Assembly: GCF_021390435.2 (NCBI RefSeq) | Contig: NZ_JAJVCN010000001.1 | Coordinates: 2,418,001 to 2,482,000, forward strand | Length of the DNA stretch: 64,000 nt | Source of the DNA: Kibdelosporangium philippinense | GTDB lineage: Bacteria; Actinomycetota; Actinomycetes; Mycobacteriales; Pseudonocardiaceae | Reading direction: 5' to 3' | In this document: positions 45,236 to 54,460 of the stretch, piece after piece | Position numbering within the stretch: the stretch's first letter is position 1 | Layout: every line of letters begins with the position of its first letter | Made by a program: the position numbers and the translations under genes | The notes under the pieces: model-generated | What the model saw: the letters and a program-made list of their open reading frames with translations, nothing else | Told to the model about the DNA's origin: nothing | Database searches by the model: none

Positions 45236-46695
45236 ACGCTCAGCGCGGCTGGCTGGGCACTGAACCGGAACCTGGTGCCCAGCGGGCCGACTTCGCCGTC
45301 GGTGGCGATCCTGATCGGCCTGCCGTACACCTTCACGTCCAGCTCGGCCACCTCAAGGTGCCGGTAGGTCTTGCTGCGGTGCAACGCGCCAAGCACGGCG
45401 CCGAACACGAACCGGAGCCGTGAGAACGGGACGTCGGCACGGATGTAGCGGACGTCCATCAAGCCCTTGTCCAGCTCAGACCGAGTCGTGGGCGCGAAGC
45501 CTTTCGGCCGGTACGACCCGTTGCCGACGAACACCATCCAGACCATGTGGCGTTCTTTGTTGATGGTCACGTGCAGCGGCGCGGACTTCGCCAGCACGCG
45601 AACCAGCGCGATGGCACCGGCAGGCCACTTGCCCCAGCGGCGGGTCAGTTTTTCGCGGAGCCGCACCATGTCCGGGTAGCCGCCGAGGCTCGCCGTGTTG
45701 AGAAACCAGCGTGGCGGGTGGTCGTCGACGTCGACGTGGCTGAGGTCGACGCGTGCGCCGTCGCCGATGGCCAAGGCGTCGGCCACACTCTGAATTCCGT
45801 CAATCCCGACATCGCGGGCGAAATGGTTCAAGGTTCCCGCTGGAACGAGCACCAACGGCAGGTGACGTTCGGCGGCGACCGCCGACACCGCGGCCACGGT
45901 GCCGTCGCCGCCCGCGACGCCGAGCGCCTTCGGCGGGACTTCGGCTTCGTCGATCGTCTTGTGCAGGTACTCGATGAGGTTGTCGCCCTCGGGGTGCACG
46001 ACCGTCGCCTTCGGCCAGCACGACAGGACCTCTTCGGTCGAATCGCTGCCGTCGACGCCCGATCCAGGGTTCACCAGGACGAGAACGCCCTCGCCGTTCT
46101 CGATGGCCGGTAACGACGAGTGCGGGTGCGCGCTCGCGGGCTCGTCCGCGCCGAGTGGCCACCAGCGGCGGGTGGCGAGACCAGCGGCGACGCCGATGGC
46201 AGCACCCGCGGCCACGTCCGTCGGCCAGTGCACGCCGGTGTGGACGCGTGAATATGCGACCGCTGCCGCCAACGGCAGGATCGCAACCCCGAGAACTGGG
46301 CTTTCCATCGTCAACGCGGTCGTGAACGCCATCGCCGACGCCGAATGCCCCGACGGGAACGACGAGGAGGTCGGCCGCTTGGTCAGCCGCCGGTATGTGG
46401 GCAACAACTCAGCGGCAGGTCTGCGCCGGGGAAACAGTTGCTTGCCGATCAGGTTCGCGCTGAAGCTCGCGAAGCCGATCGCGACCACTCCCCGTAACGC
46501 CGCCCGGCGTGTCTTGCCTTTCCGCAAGGCGAGCGCGCCGGCCACGCTGAACCACAACACGCCGTGGTTCGCCGATTTGGTCAGACTTTTCAGCGCACGA
46601 TCGACCGTCGTCTCAGGCAACTCGGCACTGCGGCGGACGAGCTGTTTGTCCATCTGACTTGCGTCACGCAGCGATCTTCGGACACGTCGGAACAC
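45226..46695 (-). CDS. PAP2 phosphatase fused to diacylglycerol-kinase-like domain
   Basis: From GTG 46695 the product is 489 residues; a longer frame reaches 46800 but would collide with the pafA promoter. Residues about 50-195 are a membrane PAP2 phosphatase with KQLFPRRRP, SSSFPSGHSASAMAF and SRVHTGVHWPTDV, the three catalytic motifs. Residues about 215-489 are a DAG/sphingosine-kinase domain with VLVNPGSGVDGS and the nucleotide loop GVAGGDGTVAAVSAVA. The protein could dephosphorylate a lipid phosphate and rephosphorylate a lipid alcohol at the membrane. Divergent from pafA. Confidence 0.9.
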   Translation of the reverse strand: MFRRVRRSLRDASQMDKQLVRRSAELPETTVDRALKSLTKSANHGVLWFSVAGALALRKGKTRRAALRGVVAIGFASFSANLIGKQLFPRRRPAAELLPTYRRLTKRPTSSSFPSGHSASAMAFTTALTMESPVLGVAILPLAAAVAYSRVHTGVHWPTDVAAGAAIGVAAGLATRRWWPLGADEPASAHPHSSLPAIENGEGVLVLVNPGSGVDGSDSTEEVLSCWPKATVVHPEGDNLIEYLHKTIDEAEVPPKALGVAGGDGTVAAVSAVAAERHLPLVLVPAGTLNHFARDVGIDGIQSVADALAIGDGARVDLSHVDVDDHPPRWFLNTASLGGYPDMVRLREKLTRRWGKWPAGAIALVRVLAKSAPLHVTINKERHMVWMVFVGNGSYRPKGFAPTTRSELDKGLMDVRYIRADVPFSRLRFVFGAVLGALHRSKTYRHLEVAELDVKVYGRPIRIATDGEVGPLGTRFRFSAQPAALSVYR

Positions 46696-46816
46696 ATCTG
46701 AGACGTTAGCGACAGAGCCAGGTGAGCGCTGATCGGATGTCTCATTTCGGGTAGTTGACCTATGTCTCCCCGAACGGCGCACGGTAGTCGGCGCCAACAC
46801 CGCCTAGGCTGAAGGG

Positions 46817-48175
46817 ATGCAGCGGCGGATCTTCGGCATCGAAACCGAGTTCGGTGTGACCTGCACCTTTCACGGGCAGCGCAGGCTGAGCCCCGACGAG
46901 GTGGCCAGGTACCTGTTCCGGCGGGTCGTGTCGTGGGGGCGTTCATCGAACGTCTTCCTGCGCAACGGCTCGCGCCTCTACCTGGACGTCGGGTCGCATC
47001 CGGAGTACGCCACGGCCGAGTGCGACGACCTGGTGCAGCTGGTCACGCACGACAAGGCCGGCGAGCGGATCCTGGAGGATCTGCTGGTCGACGCCGAACG
47101 TCGGCTTGCCGACGAAGGCATCGGCGGTGACATCTTCCTGTTCAAGAACAACACCGACTCAGCGGGCAACTCGTACGGCTGCCACGAGAACTACTGCGTC
47201 ACCCGCGTGGGCGAGTTCTCCAGGATCGCCGACGTGCTGCTGCCCTTCCTGGTCACGCGCCAGCTGATCTGCGGCGCGGGCAAGGTACTGCAGACCCCGC
47301 GCGGCGCCGTGTACTGCCTGTCCCAGCGAGCGGAACACATCTGGGAAGGCGTCTCGAGCGCGACCACCAGGTCACGGCCGATCATCAACACCCGCGACGA
47401 GCCGCACGCGGACGCGGAGCGCTACCGCAGGCTGCACGTGATCGTCGGCGACTCCAACATGGCCGAGCCGACCACGCTGCTCAAGGTCGGCAGCGCCAAC
47501 CTGGTGCTGGAGATGATCGAGGAGGGCGTGCAGTTCCGCGACTTCAGCCTCGACAACCCGATCCGTGCCATCCGCGAGATCAGCCACGACCTCACCGGAC
47601 GCCGTCTGGTCCGGCTGGCAGGCGGCCGTGAGGCATCGGCGCTGGACATCCAGCGCGAGTACTACAACAAGGCGGTCGAGCACGTCGCCCGCAAGGACAA
47701 GAACCCGACAGTGGACCGCGTGATCGAACTGTGGGGCCGGACCCTCGACGCGGTCGAGGACGAAGACCTCAGCCGGATCGACCGTGAGATCGACTGGGCG
47801 ATCAAGCATCGGCTGGTCGAGCGCTACCAGGCCAAACACAACCTGGAACTCTCCAGCGCCAGGGTGGCCCAGCTGGACCTGGCGTACCACGACATCAGGC
47901 GCGGCCGAGGCATCTTCGACCTGCTCCAGCGTAAGGACCTGGTGACGCGGGTGACCGACGACGGCGAGATCGAAGCAGCCAAGGACACCCCACCCCAGAC
48001 CACAAGGGCGAAACTACGCGGCGACTTCATCGCGGCGGCCCAAGAAGCAGGCCGAGACTTCACTGTGGACTGGGTGCACCTGAAACTCAACGACCAAGCC
48101 CAGCGAACAGTCCTCTGCAAAGACCCTTTCCGAGCAGTGGACGAGCGAGTCGAAAGGCTGATCGCCTCCCTCTAA
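46817..48175 (+). CDS. pafA: Pup-protein ligase PafA
   Basis: A 452-residue ligase that activates the terminal Glu of Pup with ATP and joins it to substrate lysines. The glutamine-synthetase-like core shows [17 protein letters not shown] with its Glu metal ligands, [20 protein letters not shown] and [19 protein letters not shown]. The shorter N-terminal region lacks the Dop loop, which separates it from dop 8 kb upstream. The C-terminal domain ([20 protein letters not shown]) packs against the core. ATG start. In M. tuberculosis pafA is co-transcribed with pafB-pafC; here 1.7 kb of repeats and an IS element separate them. Confidence 0.97.
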   Translation: MQRRIFGIETEFGVTCTFHGQRRLSPDEVARYLFRRVVSWGRSSNVFLRNGSRLYLDVGSHPEYATAECDDLVQLVTHDKAGERILEDLLVDAERRLADEGIGGDIFLFKNNTDSAGNSYGCHENYCVTRVGEFSRIADVLLPFLVTRQLICGAGKVLQTPRGAVYCLSQRAEHIWEGVSSATTRSRPIINTRDEPHADAERYRRLHVIVGDSNMAEPTTLLKVGSANLVLEMIEEGVQFRDFSLDNPIRAIREISHDLTGRRLVRLAGGREASALDIQREYYNKAVEHVARKDKNPTVDRVIELWGRTLDAVEDEDLSRIDREIDWAIKHRLVERYQAKHNLELSSARVAQLDLAYHDIRRGRGIFDLLQRKDLVTRVTDDGEIEAAKDTPPQTTRAKLRGDFIAAAQEAGRDFTVDWVHLKLNDQAQRTVLCKDPFRAVDERVERLIASL

Positions 48176-48180
48176 GAGGC

Positions 48181-48249
48181 CGTGTCCACCTTTCCGGCAC
48201 ACCGTGTCCACCTTTCCGGCACACCGTGTCCACCTTTCCGGCACACCGT
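48181..48249 (+). repeat. three 22-bp tandem repeats plus start of a fourth
   Basis: Identical 22-bp units begin at 48181, 48203 and 48225, each reading CGTGTCCACCTTTCCGGCAC then AC. The next three bases, CGT, start a fourth unit interrupted by the IS5-type element. Right after pafA. Confidence 0.9.
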
Positions 48250-49132
48250 GAGCGTTATTCTGGCGACTTGATCACCTCAAAATAGGACAACGACCCCAGG
48301 CAAGTAAGATCGTTTTCCTCTCGCAGAAGACAACTTACAGGCGGGGTCGTTGCGTTATCAGTCTACTACAGGGCTTGCTGCTGACCAGATCCAGGAGCTT
48401 GTCGCGCGCATCTGGCAGATCATCCAATGCCATGAGAACCAAGCGTGGCCTCCGACCGTGGGACTGTATCGCGCTGTCGTGATCACTTTGGTGTACGTCC
48501 GACAGAATCTGAACCAGGCGGCCGTGGGCGATCTGTTCGGCGTCAGTCAGTCGACCGTATCGCGGATCTATCGAGGCATTCTCCCATTGATTGGGCAGGC
48601 CCTGTGCCTGCACATTCCAAACCTCAAGGAGGCCATCCGCGGCCGGCTCGTCCTGGTCGACGGAACCGATGTCCCGACCGGCAACCGTGCTGGTCACGAA
48701 GACAACTTCTCCGGCAAGCGGCGCCGCGCGGGGCTGAACATCCAGGTCGCCGCCGATACGGAGGGAGGCCTGCTGGGAATATCCGCCCCTCTGCCTGGCT
48801 CGATGCATGACCGGAAAGCGTTCGCCGAGTGTGACTGGGAAGATCTTCTGGCCGAGACCTCAGTCATCGGTGACCCTGCCTATCAGGGCACTCACACGAT
48901 TACGCCTCGCAAAAAGCCAAAGGGCGGCGAGCTCTCGGCTGGCGACAAGGTGAACAATAAATTCATCTCCTCACTTCGATCCGCCGTCGAGCGATGTATC
49001 GCGCATATCAAGAACTGGAAGATGATTGCGACCGGCTATCGAGGACGCCTTTCCGAGCTCCCCAACATCATCCGGATCATCACATCGCTCGAGTTCTATC
49101 GACTCGGCTGGTAACCCTCATGAATAACGCTC
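48250..49132 (+). mobile_element. IS5-family element inserted in the 22-bp repeat
   Basis: An 883-bp element with 11-bp terminal inverted repeats GAGCGTTATTC and a 3-bp duplication CGT at 48247-48249 and 49133-49135. Removing the element and one CGT restores an intact fourth 22-bp repeat unit. A 10-bp inverted repeat (CAACGACCCC at 48288 and GGGGTCGTTG at 48343) covers the transposase start. Confidence 0.9.
48350..49114 (+). CDS. IS5-family (DDE_Tnp_4) transposase
   Basis: A 254-residue transposase from TTG 48350. The N-terminal helix-turn-helix is LNQAAVGDLFGVSQSTVSRI. The DDE triad appears in RLVLVDGTDVPTG (first Asp), SVIGDPAYQGTH (second Asp) and LRSAVERCIAHIKNWK (Glu). It is intact. Codon use is less GC-biased than the neighbouring genes, with several AT-ending codons, consistent with recent arrival. 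Confidence 0.9.
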   Translation: MRYQSTTGLAADQIQELVARIWQIIQCHENQAWPPTVGLYRAVVITLVYVRQNLNQAAVGDLFGVSQSTVSRIYRGILPLIGQALCLHIPNLKEAIRGRLVLVDGTDVPTGNRAGHEDNFSGKRRRAGLNIQVAADTEGGLLGISAPLPGSMHDRKAFAECDWEDLLAETSVIGDPAYQGTHTITPRKKPKGGELSAGDKVNNKFISSLRSAVERCIAHIKNWKMIATGYRGRLSELPNIIRIITSLEFYRLGW

Positions 49133-49307
49133 CGTGTCCACCGTTCCGGCACACTGAAATGTCCATACCGGCACCCCGAAATCCCCGCCAGACACCTCGG
49201 CCGGGGATTTCGGCATGCGGGCGCGGGGGATTTCGCTGCGGTCATGTCACCGCGGTCATGTCCCCGTGCCGGAAAGTGCATTTCGGTGTGTCGCAAAGGT
49301 GGACACG
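49133..49307. repeat. right part of the 22-bp repeat array with inverted unit
   Basis: The fourth unit resumes at 49133-49154 with G for T at one site. An inverted repeat CCGAAATCCCCG/CGGGGATTTCGG (49176-49187, 49202-49213) follows, and an inverted 22-bp unit, GTGTGTCGCAAAGGTGGACA then CG, ends at 49307. From here to 49520 only degenerate CCTCG-GTCC-rich sequence is seen, with no gene. Confidence 0.75.
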
Positions 49308-49548
49308 CCGCTCGACGGACTCGGCGAGCCATTTTCTCCCTGGCCCATCTAGGTCTTGGCTACCCGAGTTTGGCTCGCCTCGGTCTTGGCCACCTCGATC
49401 CGGCACACCCCTGAGGTCCCACACACCTCGAGTCCGGCGCACCTCGGTCCAGCCTTCCGATAGCCGGACTTCGGCGTTGATCAGCGAGGCCCAGCCCCCT
49501 ACCGCCGGGACCCGGCGGGGATTTCAGTGTGCCGGAAAGTGCATTTCG

Positions 49549-49592
49549 GTGTTCCGGAATGGTGGACACGGCATGCAGGAACGGTGGACACG
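49549..49592. repeat. two inverted-orientation 22-bp repeat units
   Basis: Units at 49549-49570 and 49571-49592 both end GGTGGACACG and are reverse-oriented relatives of the units after pafA. The upstream block GGCGGGGATTTCAGTGTGCC also occurs in the other clusters in similar form. Confidence 0.7.
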
Positions 49593-49601
49593 CTGGGGGG
49601 G

Positions 49602-49874
49602 TTAGCGGCGGGGGGCGGCGTAGTGGGCGCGTTGGCGGCGGCCTGAGGGCCTGCGGGTGCCTTCGGGTATGTAGTGGGATCTCATGGCCACGCAGGTCGA
49701 CTCCGGCCTCGGCACGTGTTCGACCTCTGGGTACTTGCGGGCGTTGCGCCGGGTGGCGGCGAACGCGATGAGGCCGAGCACGAGCACGAGACAGATCCAC
49801 ACGCGCAGTAGCCTGGAGCAGAGCGGCTCGTTTCGCGCTGGATGCCACCCGAACGTGTCACGAGTCCGCGCCAA
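49602..49874 (-). CDS. small membrane protein, hypothetical
   Basis: A possible 90-residue protein with one membrane helix (LLRVWICLVLVLGLIAFAAT, about residues 21-40) between an Arg/Pro-rich start and a basic Arg/Pro/Tyr-rich tail (YIPEGTRRPSGRRQR). TTG start, no clear ribosome site, no family recognised. The compact single-helix layout favours a real gene, but the adjoining repeats and weak start keep confidence low. It is divergent from pafB. Confidence 0.4.
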   Translation of the reverse strand: MARTRDTFGWHPARNEPLCSRLLRVWICLVLVLGLIAFAATRRNARKYPEVEHVPRPESTCVAMRSHYIPEGTRRPSGRRQRAHYAAPRR

Positions 49875-49945
49875 CGGTCCGTTCGCGCGGACTGGTTGGC
49901 GCGTTGGGTGTCAGGCGTTGTTCGGGTGGCGTTAAGGTCGTCCCC

Positions 49946-50911
49946 GTGTCCATCGCCCGTGCGGAGCGCCTGGTGAACCTGGTGCTCTGCTTGTTGTCCA
50001 CCCGGCAGTTCCTCTCGGCTGACCGGATTCGCGCGATCGTGCCCGGATACAACGACGCGCCGAACACCGAAGCCTTCTCCCGCATGTTCGAACGGGACAA
50101 GACCGAGCTGCGGGAACTGGGGATCCCGCTGGAAACCGGGCGCAGTACCGGGTTCGACGCGGTCGACGGGTACCGCATCGCGCGCCGGGACTACGAACTC
50201 GGCGACATCGACCTCGAACCCGACGAAGCCGCGGCCGTCGCGCTCGCTTCAAGGTTGTGGGACTCGCCGGAACTCACCGGCGCCGCGCACGGCGCGATCA
50301 TCAAGCTCCGGGCCGCCGGTGTGGACGTTGACCAGTCGTCGCCCGCGATCGTCGAGCCGAAGGTGCGTACGGCCGAGCCCGCGTTCAGCCCCTTGCTCGC
50401 CGCGGTTCAGGAAGGCAAAGCCGTCACGTTCTCTTACCGCCGCCCCAATCCGGCGGAACTCAAGATCCGGACCATCGAGCCGTGGGGAGTGGTGTCCTGG
50501 CGGGGACGTTGGTACGTCGTCGGCCACGACCGGGACCGCAACGCACCGCGCTGTTTCCGGGTGTCGCGCATTGTCGGCGATGTCGAGCTCGTCGGGGAAG
50601 CCGGTGCGGTACACCGGCCCGACAACATCAACCTGCTGGACTTCGTTGCCACGACGGGAAGCGAGCCGAGTCCTACCGCGACGGCCAAGGTATGGGTCGC
50701 CAAGGGCCGGGCCGCTGGCGTCCGGCGGCGCGCGAAAGTCCTTGGCAGCCGCGAGGTCGGTGGCGTCAGTGGTGACGATGTCGAGCTGGAGCTGAGGTTT
50801 CCCGAGTCGGCGGCGTCGTGGCTGGCCGGGTTCGGCCCCGATGTGCTTGTCCTCGAACCGGAAGTACTGCGCAAGTCGGTGTACGAGCGGCTGCTGGAGG
50901 CGGCGAAATGA
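49946..50911 (+). CDS. pafB: WYL-domain regulator PafB
   Basis: GTG 49946 (SIARAERLVNLVLCLLSTRQ) gives 321 residues; an earlier start at 49904 adds an unlikely leader. N-terminal helix-turn-helix, then a WYL domain with TIEPWGVVSWRGRWYVVGHD and RCFRVSRIV. PafB and PafC form a heterodimer that activates the mycobacterial DNA-damage response (recA and others); the WYL domain is thought to sense single-stranded DNA. Overlaps pafC by ATGA. Confidence 0.94.
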   Translation: MSIARAERLVNLVLCLLSTRQFLSADRIRAIVPGYNDAPNTEAFSRMFERDKTELRELGIPLETGRSTGFDAVDGYRIARRDYELGDIDLEPDEAAAVALASRLWDSPELTGAAHGAIIKLRAAGVDVDQSSPAIVEPKVRTAEPAFSPLLAAVQEGKAVTFSYRRPNPAELKIRTIEPWGVVSWRGRWYVVGHDRDRNAPRCFRVSRIVGDVELVGEAGAVHRPDNINLLDFVATTGSEPSPTATAKVWVAKGRAAGVRRRAKVLGSREVGGVSGDDVELELRFPESAASWLAGFGPDVLVLEPEVLRKSVYERLLEAAK

Positions 50912-51867
50912 GCGATCGGCTGCCCAGGCTGCTCGCGCTGGTGCCGTACCTGCTTGCCAGACCGGGCATCAAGGTCGTGGACGCGGCAGCGGACTTCGAC
51001 GTGTCCGAGAAGCAGCTGCGCAAGGACCTCGAGCTGCTGTGGATGTGCGGGCTGCCCGGTTACGGCCCCGGCGACCTGATCGACCTGTCCTTCGAAGGCG
51101 ACACGATCACGGTCGCGTTCGACGCGGGCATGAGCCGCCCGCTGCGACTGACGGGTGCCGAGGCGACCGCGTTGCTCGTGGCGCTGCGGGCCTTGGGGGA
51201 GACGCCGGGAGTGGACGGTGAAGCCGTCCGGCGTGCGGTTGCCAAGATCGAAGCGGCCGCTGGCCTGGCCCAGCCTGCCGGAGTGGTGGTCGGCCTCGGG
51301 GTCAGGGAAGCCGAGGACACCAAGGAAGTCCGGCGAATCGTACAAAGCGCGCTGACCGCACAGAAGGCCTTGCGGATCACGTACTACACCGCGTCCAAGG
51401 ACGAGATCACCGAGCGGACGATCGACCCGATGCGGCTGCTGATCGTCGAGGGCCGCTCGTACCTCGAAGCCTGGTGTCGCAGGGCCGACGCCGTGCGGCT
51501 GTTCCGGCTCGACCGGATCGACGAGGTCACCCAGCTCGCCGAGCCCGCCTCGCCGCCGCCGTACGCCGAACCGACTGACGTCTCCAGTGGCTTGTTCACG
51601 CCACAGCCCGATCAGCTGGTCGCGACCTTGGTGCTGGAGCCGGACACCCGGTGGATCTCCGAGTACTACCCGGTCGAAAGCATGGAGGAACTGGAAGGCG
51701 GCCGGGTCAGGGTCCGGATGCGGTACTCCGACCGGGCCTGGATGGTGCGCCTGCTGCTTGGTCAGGGCGGCGAGGTGCACGTCGAGTCCCCGCCGGATCT
51801 GGCCGACCAACTGAGGACACGTGCCCGTCAGGCACTTGAACTGGCCAGCAACCTGGCGTCAACCTGA
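50908..51867 (+). CDS. pafC: WYL-domain regulator PafC
   Basis: ATG 50908 gives 319 residues. The N-terminal helix-turn-helix region (LPRLLALVPYLLARPGIKVV) is followed by a WYL domain in which the signature reads IDPMRLLIVEGRSYLEAWCR and AVRLFRLDRIDEVTQL. It pairs with PafB as above. Translationally coupled to pafB (ATGA overlap), and a small membrane-protein gene follows after 18 bp. Confidence 0.94.
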   Translation: MSDRLPRLLALVPYLLARPGIKVVDAAADFDVSEKQLRKDLELLWMCGLPGYGPGDLIDLSFEGDTITVAFDAGMSRPLRLTGAEATALLVALRALGETPGVDGEAVRRAVAKIEAAAGLAQPAGVVVGLGVREAEDTKEVRRIVQSALTAQKALRITYYTASKDEITERTIDPMRLLIVEGRSYLEAWCRRADAVRLFRLDRIDEVTQLAEPASPPPYAEPTDVSSGLFTPQPDQLVATLVLEPDTRWISEYYPVESMEELEGGRVRVRMRYSDRAWMVRLLLGQGGEVHVESPPDLADQLRTRARQALELASNLAST

Positions 51868-51885
51868 GCCCGATACGCTTCCGCC

Positions 51886-52113
51886 GTGCAATACATACCG
51901 GCCGTTGTGCTTGGGGCCATCGGCCTGGTGATCCTGGCCCTGGTGCTGCTGAAGCTCGCCAAGGCCGCACGCAGGTTCGCGGTGACGCGTGGTCACGTGA
52001 ACGCCGAAGTGGGCGCCTCGTTGGGCATGCTCAAGGCCCGGAAGGCCGCATTGCGTATCGCTGTCCGTGACCGTTTCCGGCGCACGGAGATCGATAAGTC
52101 CACGCAAGCGTGA
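51886..52113 (+). CDS. small membrane protein between pafC and tatA
   Basis: A 75-residue protein from GTG 51886. One N-terminal membrane helix (IPAVVLGAIGLVILALVLLK) is followed by a basic amphipathic tail (AKAARRFAVTRGHV to RDRFRRTEIDK). The position between pafC and tatA and the co-directional spacing (18 and 48 bp) suggest membership of the paf-tat operon. Function unknown. Confidence 0.75.
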   Translation: MQYIPAVVLGAIGLVILALVLLKLAKAARRFAVTRGHVNAEVGASLGMLKARKAALRIAVRDRFRRTEIDKSTQA

Positions 52114-52161
52114 TGACAGGTAACATGCAACTGAGTTGGGCGACGCGTCAGGAGGAGTCCC

Positions 52162-52524
52162 GTGGGTAACCTCGGACCTACCGAGTTGATCATCATCGCG
52201 GTGGTGATCATCCTGCTCTTCGGAGCCAAGAAGATGCCGGACATGGCCAGGTCGCTTGGCCGGTCGATGCGCATCATCAAGGCCGAGACCAAGGGCATGA
52301 AGCAGGACGACCAGGACGCCACGCAGGCGACGACCACGGCGACTGCCGCGACCCCGGCGCCGGCCGCGCCCGCGCAACTGCCGGAGGCCAAGCCAGCCGC
52401 GCCTGCCGCTCCCGCGGCGGCACAGTCGGACGTCGAGAAGATGCAGAAGCAGATCGACGACCTGCAGGCGCAGCTGAAGACCAACGGCCAGGCCGCTCCC
52501 ACCCAGGCACCCAAGAACGCCTGA
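52162..52524 (+). CDS. tatA: twin-arginine translocase subunit TatA
   Basis: A 120-residue protein from GTG. The membrane helix and the FGAKKMPDMARSLGRSMRII amphipathic helix of TatA are complete. The long C-terminal tail is Ala/Pro-rich and ends with a predicted coiled segment DVEKMQKQIDDLQAQLK. It forms the Tat pore with TatC. GGAGGAG precedes the start; tatC follows after 25 bp. Confidence 0.95.
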   Translation: MGNLGPTELIIIAVVIILLFGAKKMPDMARSLGRSMRIIKAETKGMKQDDQDATQATTTATAATPAPAAPAQLPEAKPAAPAAPAAAQSDVEKMQKQIDDLQAQLKTNGQAAPTQAPKNA

Positions 52525-52549
52525 ACAACTGAGAGAGACGGTTCGCACG

Positions 52550-53521
52550 GTGGCGCGTGATCCGCACCGCCGGGAGTCGCGGCGGACTCGAAGCCGCAGG
52601 CAGAATCCCGACGGCACGATGAGCCTGAGAGATCACCTCTACGACCTCAGGCACCGGTTGACCCTTGCCATCGCGTTCCTCGCGGTGGGCGCCATCTTCG
52701 GCTACTTCTGGTGGGCGTGGGAGATCTGGCCGAACGGCTCGCTCTCCAAGATCATGCTCGAGCCGTACTGCAGCCTGCCGCCGAACACCCGGCCACCGGG
52801 TCCGTGCACCTTGCTGCAGACCACGCCGTTCGAGGGATTCCTTGTCCGCTTGAAGGTGGGTCTCGGTGCGGGTGCCGTGCTGACCAGCCCGCTGTGGCTG
52901 TATCAGATCTGGGCGTTCATCGCGCCGGGCCTGTACAACAAGGAACGCAAGTTCGCCAGGCGGTTCGTGCTGTTCGCGTCGGTGCTGTTCGTCGCGGGCG
53001 CGTTCCTGGCCTACTACGTCGTCCCGCAGGGCCTCGAGGTGGTCGTCGGCTTCGGTGGCGAGGTCTTCACCACCTTCTTCAAGGCTGACGAGTACTTCTC
53101 GTTCATCCTGGTGATGCTGCTGATCTTCGGCGTGAGCTTCGAACTGCCGCTGGTGATCGTCATGCTCAACCAGACTGGGGTGCTGCCGTACGAGAAGCTC
53201 AAGCGCTGGCGCCGCGGCTTCTTCTTCGGCCTGTTCGTCTTCGCCGCGGTCGCCACGCCTGGCACCGACCCGTTCTCGATGCTCGCCCTTGCCATCGCGA
53301 TGGTGCTGTTGTTCGAGGTCGCGGTGCAGATCGCCAGGGTGCACGACAAGCGCAAGGCCAAGCTCGAAGCGGGCGGCGAAGAGGATTACTCGACGCTCGA
53401 CGACGACGAGGTGTCGACGTTGAACCTCGACAACACTCGCGCGGAGGATGAGCAGCCGAGCCCGACTCCGGCCTCACCGCCAGACCGGCCCAAGTCCTCT
53501 GGCTACGACGACGTGACGTAA
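52550..53521 (+). CDS. tatC: twin-arginine translocase subunit TatC
   Basis: A 323-residue membrane protein with six helices. The signal-peptide-binding N-terminus MSLRDHLYDLRHRL is preceded by a basic leader of 23 residues. The family Phe-Glu site is in TTPFEGFLVRLKVG, and the last helices contain FVFAAVATPGTDPFSM. An acidic C-terminal tail (LDDDEVSTLNLDN) follows. Exports folded proteins such as the M20 hydrolase at 8.1 kb. TAA stop abuts the ATG of the lipid kinase. Confidence 0.96.
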   Translation: MARDPHRRESRRTRSRRQNPDGTMSLRDHLYDLRHRLTLAIAFLAVGAIFGYFWWAWEIWPNGSLSKIMLEPYCSLPPNTRPPGPCTLLQTTPFEGFLVRLKVGLGAGAVLTSPLWLYQIWAFIAPGLYNKERKFARRFVLFASVLFVAGAFLAYYVVPQGLEVVVGFGGEVFTTFFKADEYFSFILVMLLIFGVSFELPLVIVMLNQTGVLPYEKLKRWRRGFFFGLFVFAAVATPGTDPFSMLALAIAMVLLFEVAVQIARVHDKRKAKLEAGGEEDYSTLDDDEVSTLNLDNTRAEDEQPSPTPASPPDRPKSSGYDDVT

Positions 53522-54415
53522 ATGCTGGCCGCTCTTGTCGTCTGCTCAGCATCGGGGCTGGGCACCGCGTCCCGTGTCGCTGGAACAGTCTCGGCGACAC
53601 TGCGCGAGCATGTCGATGAGCTTGACCAACACGTCCCGGCTTCGGCTGACGAAACCGTCGCTGTCCTGCGACGGCTCGTCGCCGAAGGGGCCGAGGCAGT
53701 CGTGATCCTTGGCGGTGACGGTGCCGCGCACGCCGGAGTCCAGGCCTGCGCGGGCACCTCGACCGCGCTCGCGATCGTTCCCGCAGGTACGGGCAACGAC
53801 CTGGCACGCGCGCTGGACCTGCCCAAGGACCCGATCGAAGCCGCCGCCCAGGTGGGCGCAGCGCTCGCCGAGGGCCGGAAACGCAGTGTCGACCTGGGCA
53901 AAGTCGAGGGCGGCGCCTGGTTCGCGACCGTGTTGTGCGCGGGCTTCGACTCGGCGGTGAACGAGCGCGTCAACCGGATGCGCTGGCCACGCGGTCCGCG
54001 CCGCTACGACGTCGCGATCGTCGCCGAACTGGCCGCGTTGAAGTCGTCAAGGCTGGTCGTGCGGACCGAATCGGAGACCCTGGAACTGGACGCGAACTCG
54101 GTCGCGATCGGCAACACCCCGTACTACGGCGGTGGAATCCCGGTCTGCCCGAACGCCGATCCGTCCGACGGCTGGTTCGACGTGACCGTCGTCGGCAAGG
54201 CGCATCGCCGTGACCTGGTCCGGATCTTGCCGAGCCTGCGGACCGGCTCGCACGTCGATCATCCGGCGGTCACCACGCTGCGGGCGAAGTCGATCAAGAT
54301 TGACACGGATGGCGGTTGGATCGGGTACGCCGACGGGGAACGCATCCGCGAACTGCCGCTCGAGGTCACCTGCGTGCCCGGTGCCCTGAGTGTTGTCGCA
54401 GGTCAACACGCTTGA
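53522..54415 (+). CDS. diacylglycerol/lipid kinase family protein
   Basis: A 297-residue DAGK_cat protein starting on the base after tatC's stop. The nucleotide loop is VILGGDGAAHAGVQ (GGDGT variant with Ala), with VPAGTGNDLARALDLP next. The C-terminal beta sandwich carries YYGGGIPVCPNADPSDGWFD. It phosphorylates a membrane lipid such as diacylglycerol; in M. tuberculosis Rv2252 is a related kinase, but the one beside tatC is not clearly its orthologue. Soluble, membrane-associated. Confidence 0.88.
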   Translation: MLAALVVCSASGLGTASRVAGTVSATLREHVDELDQHVPASADETVAVLRRLVAEGAEAVVILGGDGAAHAGVQACAGTSTALAIVPAGTGNDLARALDLPKDPIEAAAQVGAALAEGRKRSVDLGKVEGGAWFATVLCAGFDSAVNERVNRMRWPRGPRRYDVAIVAELAALKSSRLVVRTESETLELDANSVAIGNTPYYGGGIPVCPNADPSDGWFDVTVVGKAHRRDLVRILPSLRTGSHVDHPAVTTLRAKSIKIDTDGGWIGYADGERIRELPLEVTCVPGALSVVAGQHA

Positions 54416-54460
54416 GCAATAGATGCGACGGTAGCGCTGACTATTCGTTACTGTAGTGAT

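Noticed and set aside
48181..48249. Possible CRISPR array from the 22-bp repeats
   Set aside because: Units are directly abutting with no spacers and there are no cas genes; the RecB-like gene at 26 kb is not adjacent.
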